From contig CAMCYJ010000006.1 of the NCBI GenBank assembly GCA_945883815.1, positions 1 to 64,000 on the forward strand: a stretch of DNA of 64,000 bases. The letters run 5' to 3'. The DNA comes from Akkermansia muciniphila (GTDB lineage: Bacteria > Verrucomicrobiota > Verrucomicrobiia > Limisphaerales > UBA9464). The translations under genes and the position numbers were made by a program. The notes below the pieces were generated by a model, which was not told the DNA's origin, did not search any database, and saw nothing but the letters and a program-made list of their open reading frames with translations. Shown here piece by piece: positions 35,982 through 45,087 of the stretch; within the stretch, counting starts at the first letter, position 1, and each line of letters opens with the position of its first letter.

Positions 35982-38105
35982 ATGCCGAATCCGACTTGGA
36001 ATTTCAGCAGCTCTCCCACCGGTGGCCTTTCTTGGTTGGAGTATTTGCGAGATCCAGATCGGTCTCGTGTCGCAGGCGATGGACCCACTGCCATCGTTCG
36101 GGCTCTGGTTGCCGGGTTGCCAGAGTCCACACTTCGGCTCATCGGATCCCCGGATTCATTGGTGGCGATCTTCGGATCTTTGGTGCACCCAACCAACAGT
36201 TTGTTGGATCCCACCGGAATGCGCCTTTCAGCAGCCTTCACGTGGAGCCGTGGAGAAGTGTTGGCTTCCATGGGCGGCATGTTGGTGCCGGTGGAAGAAT
36301 TGATGGTGGGAGCGCGTTCTCAGGCCCAGTCCGAGGCGGTCTTGCTGTTCCAGGTCGCCCGAGAGGCTTTTCTGGAGCGGCGCTTCAGAGAAAGTTTGGA
36401 GGTTCTGGGTCGAGCTCTGGACATTGGACCCAATCTGAACGTGGCCGGAAGGCTCGCTTGGCGGATCCACTTGCTTCGCGCTCTGGTGCTGCTCGGGTCC
36501 GACAACAATACGGATCCCCGGCTGATCAATCCGGCCGAGGCCGAGCAGTCTTTCCTCATGGCGGCGCGCCATGCCCGCAGCGAGTACCGTTTGGATGCGG
36601 CCCGTGCACTTCTGGGGGCCGGGTGGGCAGCCTATGTCCGTGACAATGGCGATCCGGATCGTCGGATGCGGGCCGCGGTGGGCTACACCGACGAGGCCCG
36701 TGATCTGGACGTGGATCTCGCGGAAGCCCAATTCCAATCGGCCAAATTCCGCGTGGCCCGAGGTGAGGTCGATCCGGCGTTGCATACACTTCGATGGCTG
36801 CCCCTCTCAGGCCGGATCCTGCTGCTCAAGGCGGCCGCGGATGGGGATTTTCAGCGACATGCCGGAAAGCTGGAGGCATTCCTCAGCACCTTGCGTGAGG
36901 AGCAATTGGCCAAGATCCAGTCTGAGGTGTCTCCGGTCGCTTCACGCATTCGGCAGTGGATGGGCGATTGCCCTGAATTGGCTGAAACTCCTGCCGCTCA
37001 ACGCGTGGTCGATTTGGCGGAACGCGCGCCAGATCGAGGGTTGCTCGACTTCCAGCGGTACTTCGAGCTCGGTTACTCGGAAGACCGTGACTTGCTGCGG
37101 GATTCTTTTTTTGAGGCGCGGCGGACGGTGATCAAAGAATGGACCGAAGAGGTGGCGGAATCGGGGCCAGCCGAAGAAGCAGGCCTGCCGGCGGCTAGCT
37201 CGAGCGAGTTGGCAGTGTTGTTGGAGGCGCCGGTGCAGCGCCGTGGTCCTGCCCGGGAGCACCTGCGCAGAGTGCACCATGTCGACCACGAGCAAGAGTA
37301 CCAGTTTCTCAACGGTCTGGGCGAGGTGATCACCACCTATCGGGGAACTGCAGGTTCACAAAAACAATTCCCGTTGCCGCCGGGGAGCACTGTCACGACT
37401 TTGGCAGCCCGCTGGATCCCGCCGGGGCGATTTCTCATGGGCAGTTCAATCCACGAACCGGATCGCGAGCCGGATGAGGGGCTGCATAGCGTCACCTTGC
37501 CTGACGGTTTTTTCTTTTCGGAGACACCGTGCACGCAAGCGCAGTGGTCTCTGCTTATGCCCTACAATCCCAGTGCGTTCCGGGGCTGGAATCGGCCCGT
37601 GGAACAAGTCAGTTGGGAGGAGGCTCGGGAGTTCGCTCGGAGATTGACCGATTTCCACCACCAATCGGCGCTCATCACCGCCGGCTGGCGCTGGGACCTG
37701 CCCACAGAGGCTCAGTGGGAGTACGCCTGTCGCGCCCGCAAATCCGAGATGTTCCATGGGCCGATCGATTCGGTGGCCTGGTATCAGATCAATTCCAATA
37801 GGCAGACCCATCCGGTGGGTGCTTTGCAACCCAACGCCTGGGGACTTCACGACATGCACGGCAATGTGGGCAAGTGGTGTCTCGACTGGTATAGCCAGTA
37901 TCCATTCGAGCCCTTGAACCATCCGGTTGGGCCTGTCTTCGGCACCTTCCGGGTCTATCGGGGCGGTGGTTGGAGTGATGCAGCTCGCTGCTGCCGATCG
38001 GCCTATCGGGGGCGCAGTGTCCCGGATTTCCGCAGCAGCAACATCGGTTTCAGCCTCGTTCTCTCGGGTGCTCTCAGTGAGGTGGAGGCGGCGCCCACTC
38101 ATTGA
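35982..38105 (+). CDS. TPR-like protein with C-terminal SUMF1/FGE-like domain
   Basis: A 707-residue protein from the ATG at 35982; the in-frame TTG at 35937 is the alternative. Residues about 105-330 are helical and TPR-like (LLFQVAREAFLERRFRESLE, FLMAARHARSEYRLDAARAL). Residues about 455-690 form a formylglycine-generating-enzyme-like (SUMF1) domain: IPPGRFLMGSSIHEPDREPD, PVEQVSWEEAREFARRL, LPTEAQWEYACRAR, GLHDMHGNVGKWC and FRVYRGGGWSDAARCCRSAY. In catalytic enzymes the GGSF-x-C segment holds the first active cysteine; here it is Asp, so a non-catalytic role is likely. The last 32 bp overlap folC on the other strand. No signal peptide is visible, so it is probably cytoplasmic. Confidence 0.85.
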   Translation: MPNPTWNFSSSPTGGLSWLEYLRDPDRSRVAGDGPTAIVRALVAGLPESTLRLIGSPDSLVAIFGSLVHPTNSLLDPTGMRLSAAFTWSRGEVLASMGGMLVPVEELMVGARSQAQSEAVLLFQVAREAFLERRFRESLEVLGRALDIGPNLNVAGRLAWRIHLLRALVLLGSDNNTDPRLINPAEAEQSFLMAARHARSEYRLDAARALLGAGWAAYVRDNGDPDRRMRAAVGYTDEARDLDVDLAEAQFQSAKFRVARGEVDPALHTLRWLPLSGRILLLKAAADGDFQRHAGKLEAFLSTLREEQLAKIQSEVSPVASRIRQWMGDCPELAETPAAQRVVDLAERAPDRGLLDFQRYFELGYSEDRDLLRDSFFEARRTVIKEWTEEVAESGPAEEAGLPAASSSELAVLLEAPVQRRGPAREHLRRVHHVDHEQEYQFLNGLGEVITTYRGTAGSQKQFPLPPGSTVTTLAARWIPPGRFLMGSSIHEPDREPDEGLHSVTLPDGFFFSETPCTQAQWSLLMPYNPSAFRGWNRPVEQVSWEEAREFARRLTDFHHQSALITAGWRWDLPTEAQWEYACRARKSEMFHGPIDSVAWYQINSNRQTHPVGALQPNAWGLHDMHGNVGKWCLDWYSQYPFEPLNHPVGPVFGTFRVYRGGGWSDAARCCRSAYRGRSVPDFRSSNIGFSLVLSGALSEVEAAPTH

Positions 38106-39411
38106 GTTGGCGTTGGTTGGCTCCGGTGTCGCCCGTGGCATGAGTGCCGGAGGATTCGCTCGATCCGGAAGAATCCGTGGGGCTGTTGAGGTCGTTCGGA
38201 TCGGCCAATCCAAGCTGCTCGAGCACTTCCCCAATGAAATAGAGGGATCCGGTCACGGCGACGAAGGGTTCGCGGGCGACGGCGCGAAGGGCCTCTTCCA
38301 CGCTGGTGCAGGCGCGGACGGCCCTCCCGCACCGGGCCTCCTGAAGCGTCTGGCGGAGTTCTTCGGCTTGAACGGTGCGTGGGCTGGAGACCGGGGCGAT
38401 GACCAATCGGGAGGCGGCTGGAGCCAAGTGGGTGGCCATCTCGCGCCACGCCTTGTCGCGCAGCATGCCCAACACCATCACGGGGTGGCGGTCCGGGAAG
38501 TGGTCGGTCAGCGCCCGTCGGAAGGCGGCCACGCCATCCGCATTGTGGGCCCCATCGAGCAGCCAGGTTTGTTCGCCGCGTTGAAAGACTTGCATGCGGC
38601 CCGCCCATAGGGTGTGGGCCAGACCCTGGGTTAGGTGTTCGTCGGAGACCGGGAAGAAGGCGCGGAGTAGGCGGACGGTGACCACGGCCAGGGTGGCGTT
38701 CACGCGCTGATGCGGCCCGAGCAAAGAGACCGGCCAAGTCATTCGACTGACGGCGGCTGCGTCTACCACCACGCAATGGGAGTCGAGTTCCCGGGCCCGG
38801 TATTGGATCACGGCCAGAGCATCGGCCCGATCCACCGAGGTTAGGATCGGCACGCCAGGCTTGATGATGCCGGCTTTCTCGGCGGCGATTTCACCCACGG
38901 TGCCGCCCAGCACTTGCATGTGGTCCAATCCGATGGAGGTGATGACCGAGGCCAGCGGGGTGACGATGTTGGTCGCATCGAGCCGCCCGCCCAGCCCCGT
39001 CTCCCAGAGCACCACATCGACGGCCGCCTCGGCGAAGGCCATGAGGGCCACGACCGTGGTGAATTCGAAGAAGGTGGGAGTCAGGTCGGCGGGCATCCGC
39101 TGCCGCAGCTCTGAGACCAGACGGGCGAGTGTTTCTTCGGGCAACGGGTGTCGGCCCACCTGGATGCGCTCGCCGAAGCGCACGAGGTGGGGTGAGGTGT
39201 AAAGTCCGGTCCGGAACCCGGCCGCCCGGTACATGCTTTCGAGGAACGCGCAGGTTGAGCCTTTGCCATTGGTCCCAGCGACATGGATGAAGCGCAGGCG
39301 GTCTTGCGGATTGCCCACCGCCGCCGCCAGGCGCCGGGTGGAATCCAATCCGGGTTGGAACCCGAATTGGCTCAACTGGTGCAGGTAGGCGAGGGCCTCG
39401 GCCGGGTTCAC
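38074..39411 (-). CDS. folC: Folylpolyglutamate synthase / dihydrofolate synthase
   Basis: A 445-residue Mur-ligase-like enzyme that adds glutamates to folates. The P-loop FIHVAGTNGKGSTCAFLES is at residues about 42-60, followed by LYTSPHLVRFGERIQ, FFEFTTVVALMAFAE and DVVLWETGLGGRLDATN, all FolC signatures. The ADP-ribose-like C-terminal domain starts near LLDGAHNADG. The last 35 residues (Ser/Gly/Asp-rich, ending APPPPH) are non-conserved and overlap the 3' end of the SUMF1-like gene by 32 bp. The Gfo/Idh/MocA gene upstream ends 12 bp before the start, so they could share a transcript. Confidence 0.95.
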   Translation of the reverse strand: MNPAEALAYLHQLSQFGFQPGLDSTRRLAAAVGNPQDRLRFIHVAGTNGKGSTCAFLESMYRAAGFRTGLYTSPHLVRFGERIQVGRHPLPEETLARLVSELRQRMPADLTPTFFEFTTVVALMAFAEAAVDVVLWETGLGGRLDATNIVTPLASVITSIGLDHMQVLGGTVGEIAAEKAGIIKPGVPILTSVDRADALAVIQYRARELDSHCVVVDAAAVSRMTWPVSLLGPHQRVNATLAVVTVRLLRAFFPVSDEHLTQGLAHTLWAGRMQVFQRGEQTWLLDGAHNADGVAAFRRALTDHFPDRHPVMVLGMLRDKAWREMATHLAPAASRLVIAPVSSPRTVQAEELRQTLQEARCGRAVRACTSVEEALRAVAREPFVAVTGSLYFIGEVLEQLGLADPNDLNSPTDSSGSSESSGTHATGDTGANQRQLNEWAPPPPH

Positions 39412-39423
39412 GGGAAGCAGCGG

Positions 39424-40497
39424 TTACAAGTCGATCCAGGATCCGGTGGCGGCCGAGTGCAAGGCCGCGTCCATGACGGCCTGGGTTTGGGCGCCGTCAT
39501 GGAAGGTGACGCTGCAGGGGCGCTGTTCGCGGATAGCGTGGATGAATTCCACGGCCTGATCGTAGCGGAAGGACACCAGCGGATCGCCCACCCCCGGATC
39601 GCGCGGTGAACCGGGCCATACCCAGAATTCGCGGGGCACGGACAGGGGAGCCATGCCAGGTCCGCCGAGCTTGCCAAACTGCAGTTCGTTCCACTTGCCG
39701 GTGGTGAACTCGAAGCTGGCCTCGCTGCCGTTGATTTCCACGTAGTCGAGGCTGCGCCAGCTCTCGTTGCGGCCGCTGGCCAGCTTCGAGCTTTCCAGCA
39801 CGCCGGTGGCACCATTGTGGAAGTCGGCCAGGATGCCCACCCAGTCGTCGGTGTCGTTGGGCTTACCGTAGCGAATCGGGGTGAGGTTCTTGACGTGGGC
39901 CACCATGCGCTTCATGGGGCCGATCAGGTGATGGGCGAAATTGATGCGGTGGCTGAGCATGTCACCCAGTTCGCCCGTTCCGGCGAGTTTCTTGACCATG
40001 CGCCAACCCAGGTTGCGGGTGCCCCAGTCTTGCAGTCGGCAGGAGCGGTAATGACGAGGCTCGCCGAGATCACCCTGGTCGATGAGGTGGCGCAAGTAGC
40101 GCATGGCCGGCACGAAGCGGTAGGTGAAGGCCGTCATGTGGCGCACGCCCGCCGCGTCGGCGGCCCGGGCCATGGTGCGGGCTTCTTCGGCCGCCATGGC
40201 GATGGGCTTCTCGCAAAGGATGTGCTTGCCGGCCGCGATGGCGGCCATGGCGATGGGGAAGTGCAGGAAGTTGGGCGTGGCGATGATGATCGCGTGCACG
40301 TCGTCGCGGGCCAGCAGTTGGTGGTAGTCGGTGGTGGTGACGGTGCATCCGGTGGCCGCGCTGGCCCGTTGCAAGGTGCCGGCATCGCTGTCGCACAGGG
40401 CGGCGACGCGGACGTCGGGGCAAAGAGCCAGGCCGGGGAGGTGGTTCTGCAGAGTGATTCCGCCGCAGCCGATGATGCCGATTCCAAGGATGCTCAT
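39424..40497 (-). CDS. Gfo/Idh/MocA family oxidoreductase
   Basis: A 357-residue NAD(P)-dependent oxidoreductase. The Rossmann motif LGIGIIGCGGITLQNHLPGL is at the N-terminus, IIIATPNFLHF and HILCEKPIA give the conserved EKP site, and the C-terminal alpha/beta domain contains GELGDMLSHRINFAHHLIG, where the His pair could serve catalysis. The substrate, a sugar or related polyol, cannot be named. It lies upstream of folC on the minus strand and is divergent from the FG-GAP gene. Confidence 0.93.
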   Translation of the reverse strand: MSILGIGIIGCGGITLQNHLPGLALCPDVRVAALCDSDAGTLQRASAATGCTVTTTDYHQLLARDDVHAIIIATPNFLHFPIAMAAIAAGKHILCEKPIAMAAEEARTMARAADAAGVRHMTAFTYRFVPAMRYLRHLIDQGDLGEPRHYRSCRLQDWGTRNLGWRMVKKLAGTGELGDMLSHRINFAHHLIGPMKRMVAHVKNLTPIRYGKPNDTDDWVGILADFHNGATGVLESSKLASGRNESWRSLDYVEINGSEASFEFTTGKWNELQFGKLGGPGMAPLSVPREFWVWPGSPRDPGVGDPLVSFRYDQAVEFIHAIREQRPCSVTFHDGAQTQAVMDAALHSAATGSWIDL

Positions 40498-40639
40498 GTA
40501 CGTGGTGCCTCACGCTACCCGCGGAATCTCCGGAACCCAACCCTGAGATTCACCGGAGAGGTCCGGTCTCTGAACCGTGGGCTTGGCTGCGGGTGTGGGC
40601 GGTGACTATGCTCTTCGCACATCCCCGCTCCTCGAAGGC

Positions 40640-43600
40640 ATGAATCCTTGGCCCGTGCTCAGCCGTGCTTGCGTCCTGAATCCGTGGGGCGCTTGGGTTG
40701 TTTGGCTGATCTCCGGCTGGGTGACAGCGGCGCTCATGGCGGAGCAACCGTCGCGTCGAGTGGGTTTCCTGCGCCTCGAAGCCACCCAGACCGGCGTCAC
40801 CTTCTCCAACACCGTTCCCGCTGCACGACACCTCACCAACCAACTGCTGCTCGACGGGTCCGGGGTGACTGTCGCCGATGTGGATGGGGATGGACTCCTG
40901 GATGTGTTCTTCGGGGCCGCCGGTGGCCGTTCCTCGCTGTGGCGCAATCGGGGCGAGTGGCGCTTTGAGGACATCACCGACAAGGCCTTCCCGCAGCGAC
41001 TGGAATCTCTCGGCGGGGATGTGACGGGTGTGGCCGCCGCCGATGTGACCGGGGATGGCCGGCCCGATCTGGTCCTCAACACCCATGCCGATGGGGTGCG
41101 CATTTTGATCAATGACGGGCAGGGATCGTTTCGATTGCGCCCCTTTCCTCAGGTCTCTGCGCGCGGGGGGCATTCGCTGGCGTTGGCCGACGTGGATGGC
41201 GATGGCTGGATCGATTTGTATGTCTCCAACTACCGCCAGAAGGCCCTGATGGACATGCCCAATGCGCGGGCCACATTTCGGCGCGAGGGAGATCGAACCG
41301 TGGTGGCCACCATCGATGGCCGTCCAACTTCAGCGCCCGACCTGACCAATCGCTTTGAGGTCAACGGCTCCGGAGGCATCGAAGAACTCGGAGAACCCGA
41401 TGTCCTGTACCGGAATGATCGAGGCACCGGATGGGTGGCCGTGCCCTGGACCGAGGGCGCGTTCCTGGATGCCGCAGGCAAACCCCTTCCGCATCCTCCC
41501 TTCGAATGGGGATTGGCGGCCCAGTTCTGCGATCTCAATGGCGAAGGGAAGCCGGACTTGTACGTTTGCAATGATTTCCAGTCGCCCGATCGGATTTGGC
41601 TCAACGAGGGCGGTGGCGGGAAAGTGCGTTTCCGGGCCGCACCGCCGGCGATGGTGCGGCACACGAGTTTGTTTTCGATGGGGGTTGATTTCGCGGACCT
41701 CAATCAGGACGGCCGCTGGGACTTCACCGTGCTCGACATGCTTAGTCCCGACCCCGTGCGCCGGTTGACCTTGCTCGATGGGTCTCCCACGGTGGCCATC
41801 GATCCGGCCGATCCGTTGTCTCAAACCCAGCACGATGCCAACACGCTGTTCGTGCAGCGACCGGACGGTTCGTTTGCCGAGATGGCGGCGTTTACGGGCA
41901 TCACGGCGACGGATTGGTCGTGGACCCCGGCCTTCATGGATGTGGACTTGGATGGTTTTCCGGACTTGCTGGTGACCACCGGCCAGGAACGCGGTTCGCG
42001 GGACCTCGATATCGCCGAGCAACTGAAGGCTTACCGGCGGACCGGTTTGCGGACCGACGCCCAACTCTTTCGGGAACGCCAGCGCTTCCCGAGGTTGTCG
42101 GTGCCCTTGCGGGCCTTCCGAAACCGCGGCGCTTCCGGCATGGATCGCCTGCCGGTGATGGAGGATTCGAGCGCGGCCTGGGGCTTCGATTTCGACGGGG
42201 TCAGCCACGGTCTGGCTTTGGGCGACTTGGACAATGACGGCGATTTGGATGTGGTGGTGAACCACTTCAATGCCCCGGCCGGGATGTATCGCAATGAAGC
42301 CCAGAGCGGGAGGGTGTCGGTGGTGCTTCAGGGACAGGCTCCCAATGTGCAAGCGGTCGGTGCGGTGCTGCGCTTTGCCTGGACGGGCCGTTCAAATGGT
42401 GTGCCGGTGCAACTGGCGCAGGTCACGGCCGGGGGGCGATATCTTTCGGGCGATGCCCCGGGCAAGACCTTTGCAGCGCCGGGTGCGGGATCCGGTCGCT
42501 TGGAGGTGCGGTGGCCTTCTGGCCGGATCACGGTGCACGAGGGGATTTCTTCCGGTGGGCCGACCCTGAAGATTCAGGAACCGGCTTCGACGGCGACATC
42601 GGCCCCGCCAACGCTTTCGACTGCGCCAGTGCCGACGTTGTTCGGGAAGGCGGACGCCGCGCCCCCTGGGAATCGGTGGCGCTTCGAGGCTCGGTCTTGG
42701 GGTGGTGCCTCGGGACCGGCGGGCCCGGAGGCCTTTGCTTCGCAGCCCTCGCTGCCACGGCGTTGGTTGCGATTGGGCTCTGCCTTGGCCGTCCATCGCG
42801 GTTCCTCCCTTCCGCGGGGACTTTGGGTCGGGAGATCGGGTGCCCGCGGATTGCAATACCGGGTGCCACCCGCCGACGCCCCGGTGCGCGAGGTGAGCCC
42901 AGGTTCCACCGAGGTGATGCTCGTGCCCGGAGTGGAGGGCGTTCTGGCGGTGTCGCTGGGGGCCTCTGCGAGCGGATCCGGGACGGGCTCTACGGGGCGT
43001 GTCGATTGGGTCTCAAAGGCCTCCAGTCAGCGTCAGTTCATCACCTCGGGAAACTTCGCGGTGGCTGCGGTTTCGGGTGAATTGCAGGGGATGCCCGCCG
43101 AGATCTTTCTCGGCGGTGCCGCGGTACCGGGACAATTTCCCACGGCGTCACCCAGTCAATGGTTTCGCCGCGTGGGTGAAGAATACCGTTCGGTTTTGTC
43201 GGCCCCGTTGGGCCTGGTGTCGGGTGCGCGATTTCTCAACGGGCCGTCGGGTCCTGCGACGGAAATGGTGTGCGTGTCGGACTGGGGTTCTCCCCGCATG
43301 TTTCGTCGTCGTGGAGACACTTGGGAGGCCATGGATCCGATGGTGTCTGCGCCGGGCGACGCCGAGTCATCCCTGCCGCTGAGTCGCTGGACGGGTCAAT
43401 GGCAGCGACTCGAAGTCAGTGACCTGGACGGCGATGGGCAGGAAGACTTGATTCTGGGCAACTGGGGCCTCAACGGGTGGCAGTCGTTGATGGCGGGACC
43501 TCCGCGGTCGCCGGCCGGCCCGGTTCGGGAATTGCACCTCTTCCACGGGGCTTGGAACCAAGACGGTGTCACCGGGTGTCTGGAGGCTTACACAGCTCTC

Positions 43601-44131
43601 GACGGGCGCATCCTTCCCATGCGGGGCTTGCAAGAGATTGGGCCATTGTTTCCCGGCATCGCCGAGCGGTTCACCACCCATCGGGCTTACGCGCTGGCCA
43701 CCGTGGAGGCCATTCTGGAAGGCCTGCCCTCGGCCAAAGTTTCTGCGCGCTGGCTCAGCTCGCTGGTGCTGCTGCGCCGCGGTGAGGGGTTCGAGGCGCG
43801 CCCGTTGCCGGATGCCGCCCAATTGGGGCCAATCCGGGCCATCGCACCCGGTGATTTCAATGGCGACGGACGCCGTGACTTCTTCGTGGCCATGGGCTTC
43901 GCGGGTCATGGGTTCCGAGGGTCTCGCGATGATGCCGGCGAGGGCTTGTTCTTGTTCGGTCGGGGTGACGGAAGCTTCGAGTCGGTGCCTTCCGGCTCGC
44001 TGGGCTTCCGCTTGCTCGGAGAACCGCGCGATGTGGTGGCCGAAGATTGGAATGGGGACGGGGTGAGTGATCTGGTGGTCAGTGAAGCCGACGGGGGGCT
44101 CCAGTGGATCCAGAGTCGCAAGGCCGATTGA
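40640..44131 (+). CDS. Giant secreted FG-GAP / ASPIC-UnbV repeat protein
   Basis: A protein of about 1163 residues from the ATG at 40640. A signal-like hydrophobic stretch (residues about 14-35) is followed by many FG-GAP/VCBS beta-propeller repeats marked by calcium-binding D-x-D-x-D-G motifs: VADVDGDGLLDVFFG, AADVTGDGRPDLVL, LADVDGDGWIDLYV, FMDVDLDGFPDLLV, LGDLDNDGDLDVVV. At about residues 590-640 an ASPIC/UnbV domain appears (GGRYLSGDAPGKTF, VRWPSGRITVHEG). A second propeller fills the C-terminal half (VSDLDGDGQEDLIL, PGDFNGDGRRDFFV, AEDWNGDGVSDLVV). Related CRTAC1-like proteins are secreted adhesins or binding proteins. It has its own divergent promoter region. Confidence 0.9.
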   Translation: MNPWPVLSRACVLNPWGAWVVWLISGWVTAALMAEQPSRRVGFLRLEATQTGVTFSNTVPAARHLTNQLLLDGSGVTVADVDGDGLLDVFFGAAGGRSSLWRNRGEWRFEDITDKAFPQRLESLGGDVTGVAAADVTGDGRPDLVLNTHADGVRILINDGQGSFRLRPFPQVSARGGHSLALADVDGDGWIDLYVSNYRQKALMDMPNARATFRREGDRTVVATIDGRPTSAPDLTNRFEVNGSGGIEELGEPDVLYRNDRGTGWVAVPWTEGAFLDAAGKPLPHPPFEWGLAAQFCDLNGEGKPDLYVCNDFQSPDRIWLNEGGGGKVRFRAAPPAMVRHTSLFSMGVDFADLNQDGRWDFTVLDMLSPDPVRRLTLLDGSPTVAIDPADPLSQTQHDANTLFVQRPDGSFAEMAAFTGITATDWSWTPAFMDVDLDGFPDLLVTTGQERGSRDLDIAEQLKAYRRTGLRTDAQLFRERQRFPRLSVPLRAFRNRGASGMDRLPVMEDSSAAWGFDFDGVSHGLALGDLDNDGDLDVVVNHFNAPAGMYRNEAQSGRVSVVLQGQAPNVQAVGAVLRFAWTGRSNGVPVQLAQVTAGGRYLSGDAPGKTFAAPGAGSGRLEVRWPSGRITVHEGISSGGPTLKIQEPASTATSAPPTLSTAPVPTLFGKADAAPPGNRWRFEARSWGGASGPAGPEAFASQPSLPRRWLRLGSALAVHRGSSLPRGLWVGRSGARGLQYRVPPADAPVREVSPGSTEVMLVPGVEGVLAVSLGASASGSGTGSTGRVDWVSKASSQRQFITSGNFAVAAVSGELQGMPAEIFLGGAAVPGQFPTASPSQWFRRVGEEYRSVLSAPLGLVSGARFLNGPSGPATEMVCVSDWGSPRMFRRRGDTWEAMDPMVSAPGDAESSLPLSRWTGQWQRLEVSDLDGDGQEDLILGNWGLNGWQSLMAGPPRSPAGPVRELHLFHGAWNQDGVTGCLEAYTALDGRILPMRGLQEIGPLFPGIAERFTTHRAYALATVEAILEGLPSAKVSARWLSSLVLLRRGEGFEARPLPDAAQLGPIRAIAPGDFNGDGRRDFFVAMGFAGHGFRGSRDDAGEGLFLFGRGDGSFESVPSGSLGFRLLGEPRDVVAEDWNGDGVSDLVVSEADGGLQWIQSRKAD

Positions 44132-44196
44132 CGCTCTGCAGGCGACCCGCCCACGACGGGGGAAGAGGGCGCGGGAACCTCAGCCCGGATTCCGTC

Positions 44197-45015
44197 TCAG
44201 AATACCGCGCCCAACCATTGACCGCGCCAAGCCGTGACCGCGTGGCCTAGGAGTCGAACCCGATCGCCCCGGAGTTCTACCCCCACGGTGCCTCCCCGGG
44301 CGCTGGCCTGAAAACCCGTCATCGCGGTGCGTCCGAGTCGATTGGACCAGTGGCAGGCCAGGGTGCAATGGGCCGATCCGGTGACCGGATCTTCGTCGAT
44401 CCCGACTGCGGGCGCGAAGAAGCGGCTGACAAAGTCGGCATCGGCATGGTCGGAGCGGGCCGTCACGATGACGCCGCGCACAGGAAACGCGGCGAGGGCT
44501 TTGAAGTCGGGCGTCAGGCGGCGGACCTCCTCGGCACTCGCCACTTCGACCAACAGGTCTTCACGGCTCCGCCCCACCCAGACGGCTGGGGCTCCCAGAG
44601 CCTCCAGAAGCCCTGGAGGCACGGGTGTTGCCTGGGCGGGCTGGGCCGGAAAATCCATGGCGATGCGGGCGTTCCCGGATGGACTGTCTTCGAGGCGGCA
44701 ATGGAGTGGGCCGCTGCGGGTTTCAAAGTACAGAGGCTGTGAGGCGGGCGCCTCTCCTGCTTCCCACAACGCGTGCGCCGTGGCGAGGGTGGCGTGGCCG
44801 CACAAGTCCACTTCGGCCTTGGGTGTGAACCAGCGGAGCCGCCAACGACCTTCGCTCAAGGGCACCGCAAAGGCCGTCTCGGACAAGTTGAGTTCGGCGG
44901 CGACCGATTGCATCCAGGCGGTGGTCGCGTCCAGGCCCGGAAGACACACGGCCGCAGGGTTGCCACGGAAGGCTTCCCGAGTGAATGCGTCCACGACGCA
45001 GAGGGGCAGGGGCAT
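44197..45015 (-). CDS. PhzF family isomerase-like protein
   Basis: A 272-residue member of the PhzF family, a diaminopimelate-epimerase-like fold. REAFRGNPAAVCLPG at the N-terminus, NLSETAF carrying the catalytic Glu, LCGHATLATAHAL and DPVTGSAHCTLACHW at the C-terminus are all family signatures. PhzF itself isomerises an intermediate of phenazine synthesis, but most homologues have unknown substrates and there are no other phenazine genes here. It follows the MoxR-type ATPase on the minus strand after a 72-bp gap. Confidence 0.93.
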   Translation of the reverse strand: MPLPLCVVDAFTREAFRGNPAAVCLPGLDATTAWMQSVAAELNLSETAFAVPLSEGRWRLRWFTPKAEVDLCGHATLATAHALWEAGEAPASQPLYFETRSGPLHCRLEDSPSGNARIAMDFPAQPAQATPVPPGLLEALGAPAVWVGRSREDLLVEVASAEEVRRLTPDFKALAAFPVRGVIVTARSDHADADFVSRFFAPAVGIDEDPVTGSAHCTLACHWSNRLGRTAMTGFQASARGGTVGVELRGDRVRLLGHAVTAWRGQWLGAVF

Positions 45016-45087
45016 GCGCCGAGGTTGTGTGCCGGAGTTGAGTTTCGGGCGTTGGCGTCTAGACGTGGGCGGTCTAGACGTTGGCGT

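Noticed and set aside
35815-36303. 162-residue ORF between the HTH and SUMF1-like genes
   Set aside because: It overlaps the SUMF1-like gene in another frame over most of its length and shows no domain. The part before 35982 is A+T-rich spacer.
35982-38105. Annotation as an active formylglycine-generating enzyme
   Set aside because: The position of the first catalytic cysteine appears to be Asp and there is no sulfatase partner, so only SUMF1-like is claimed.
40577-40639. Longer start of the FG-GAP gene
   Set aside because: The extra 21 residues are not hydrophobic and precede a good signal peptide that begins at the ATG at 40640.
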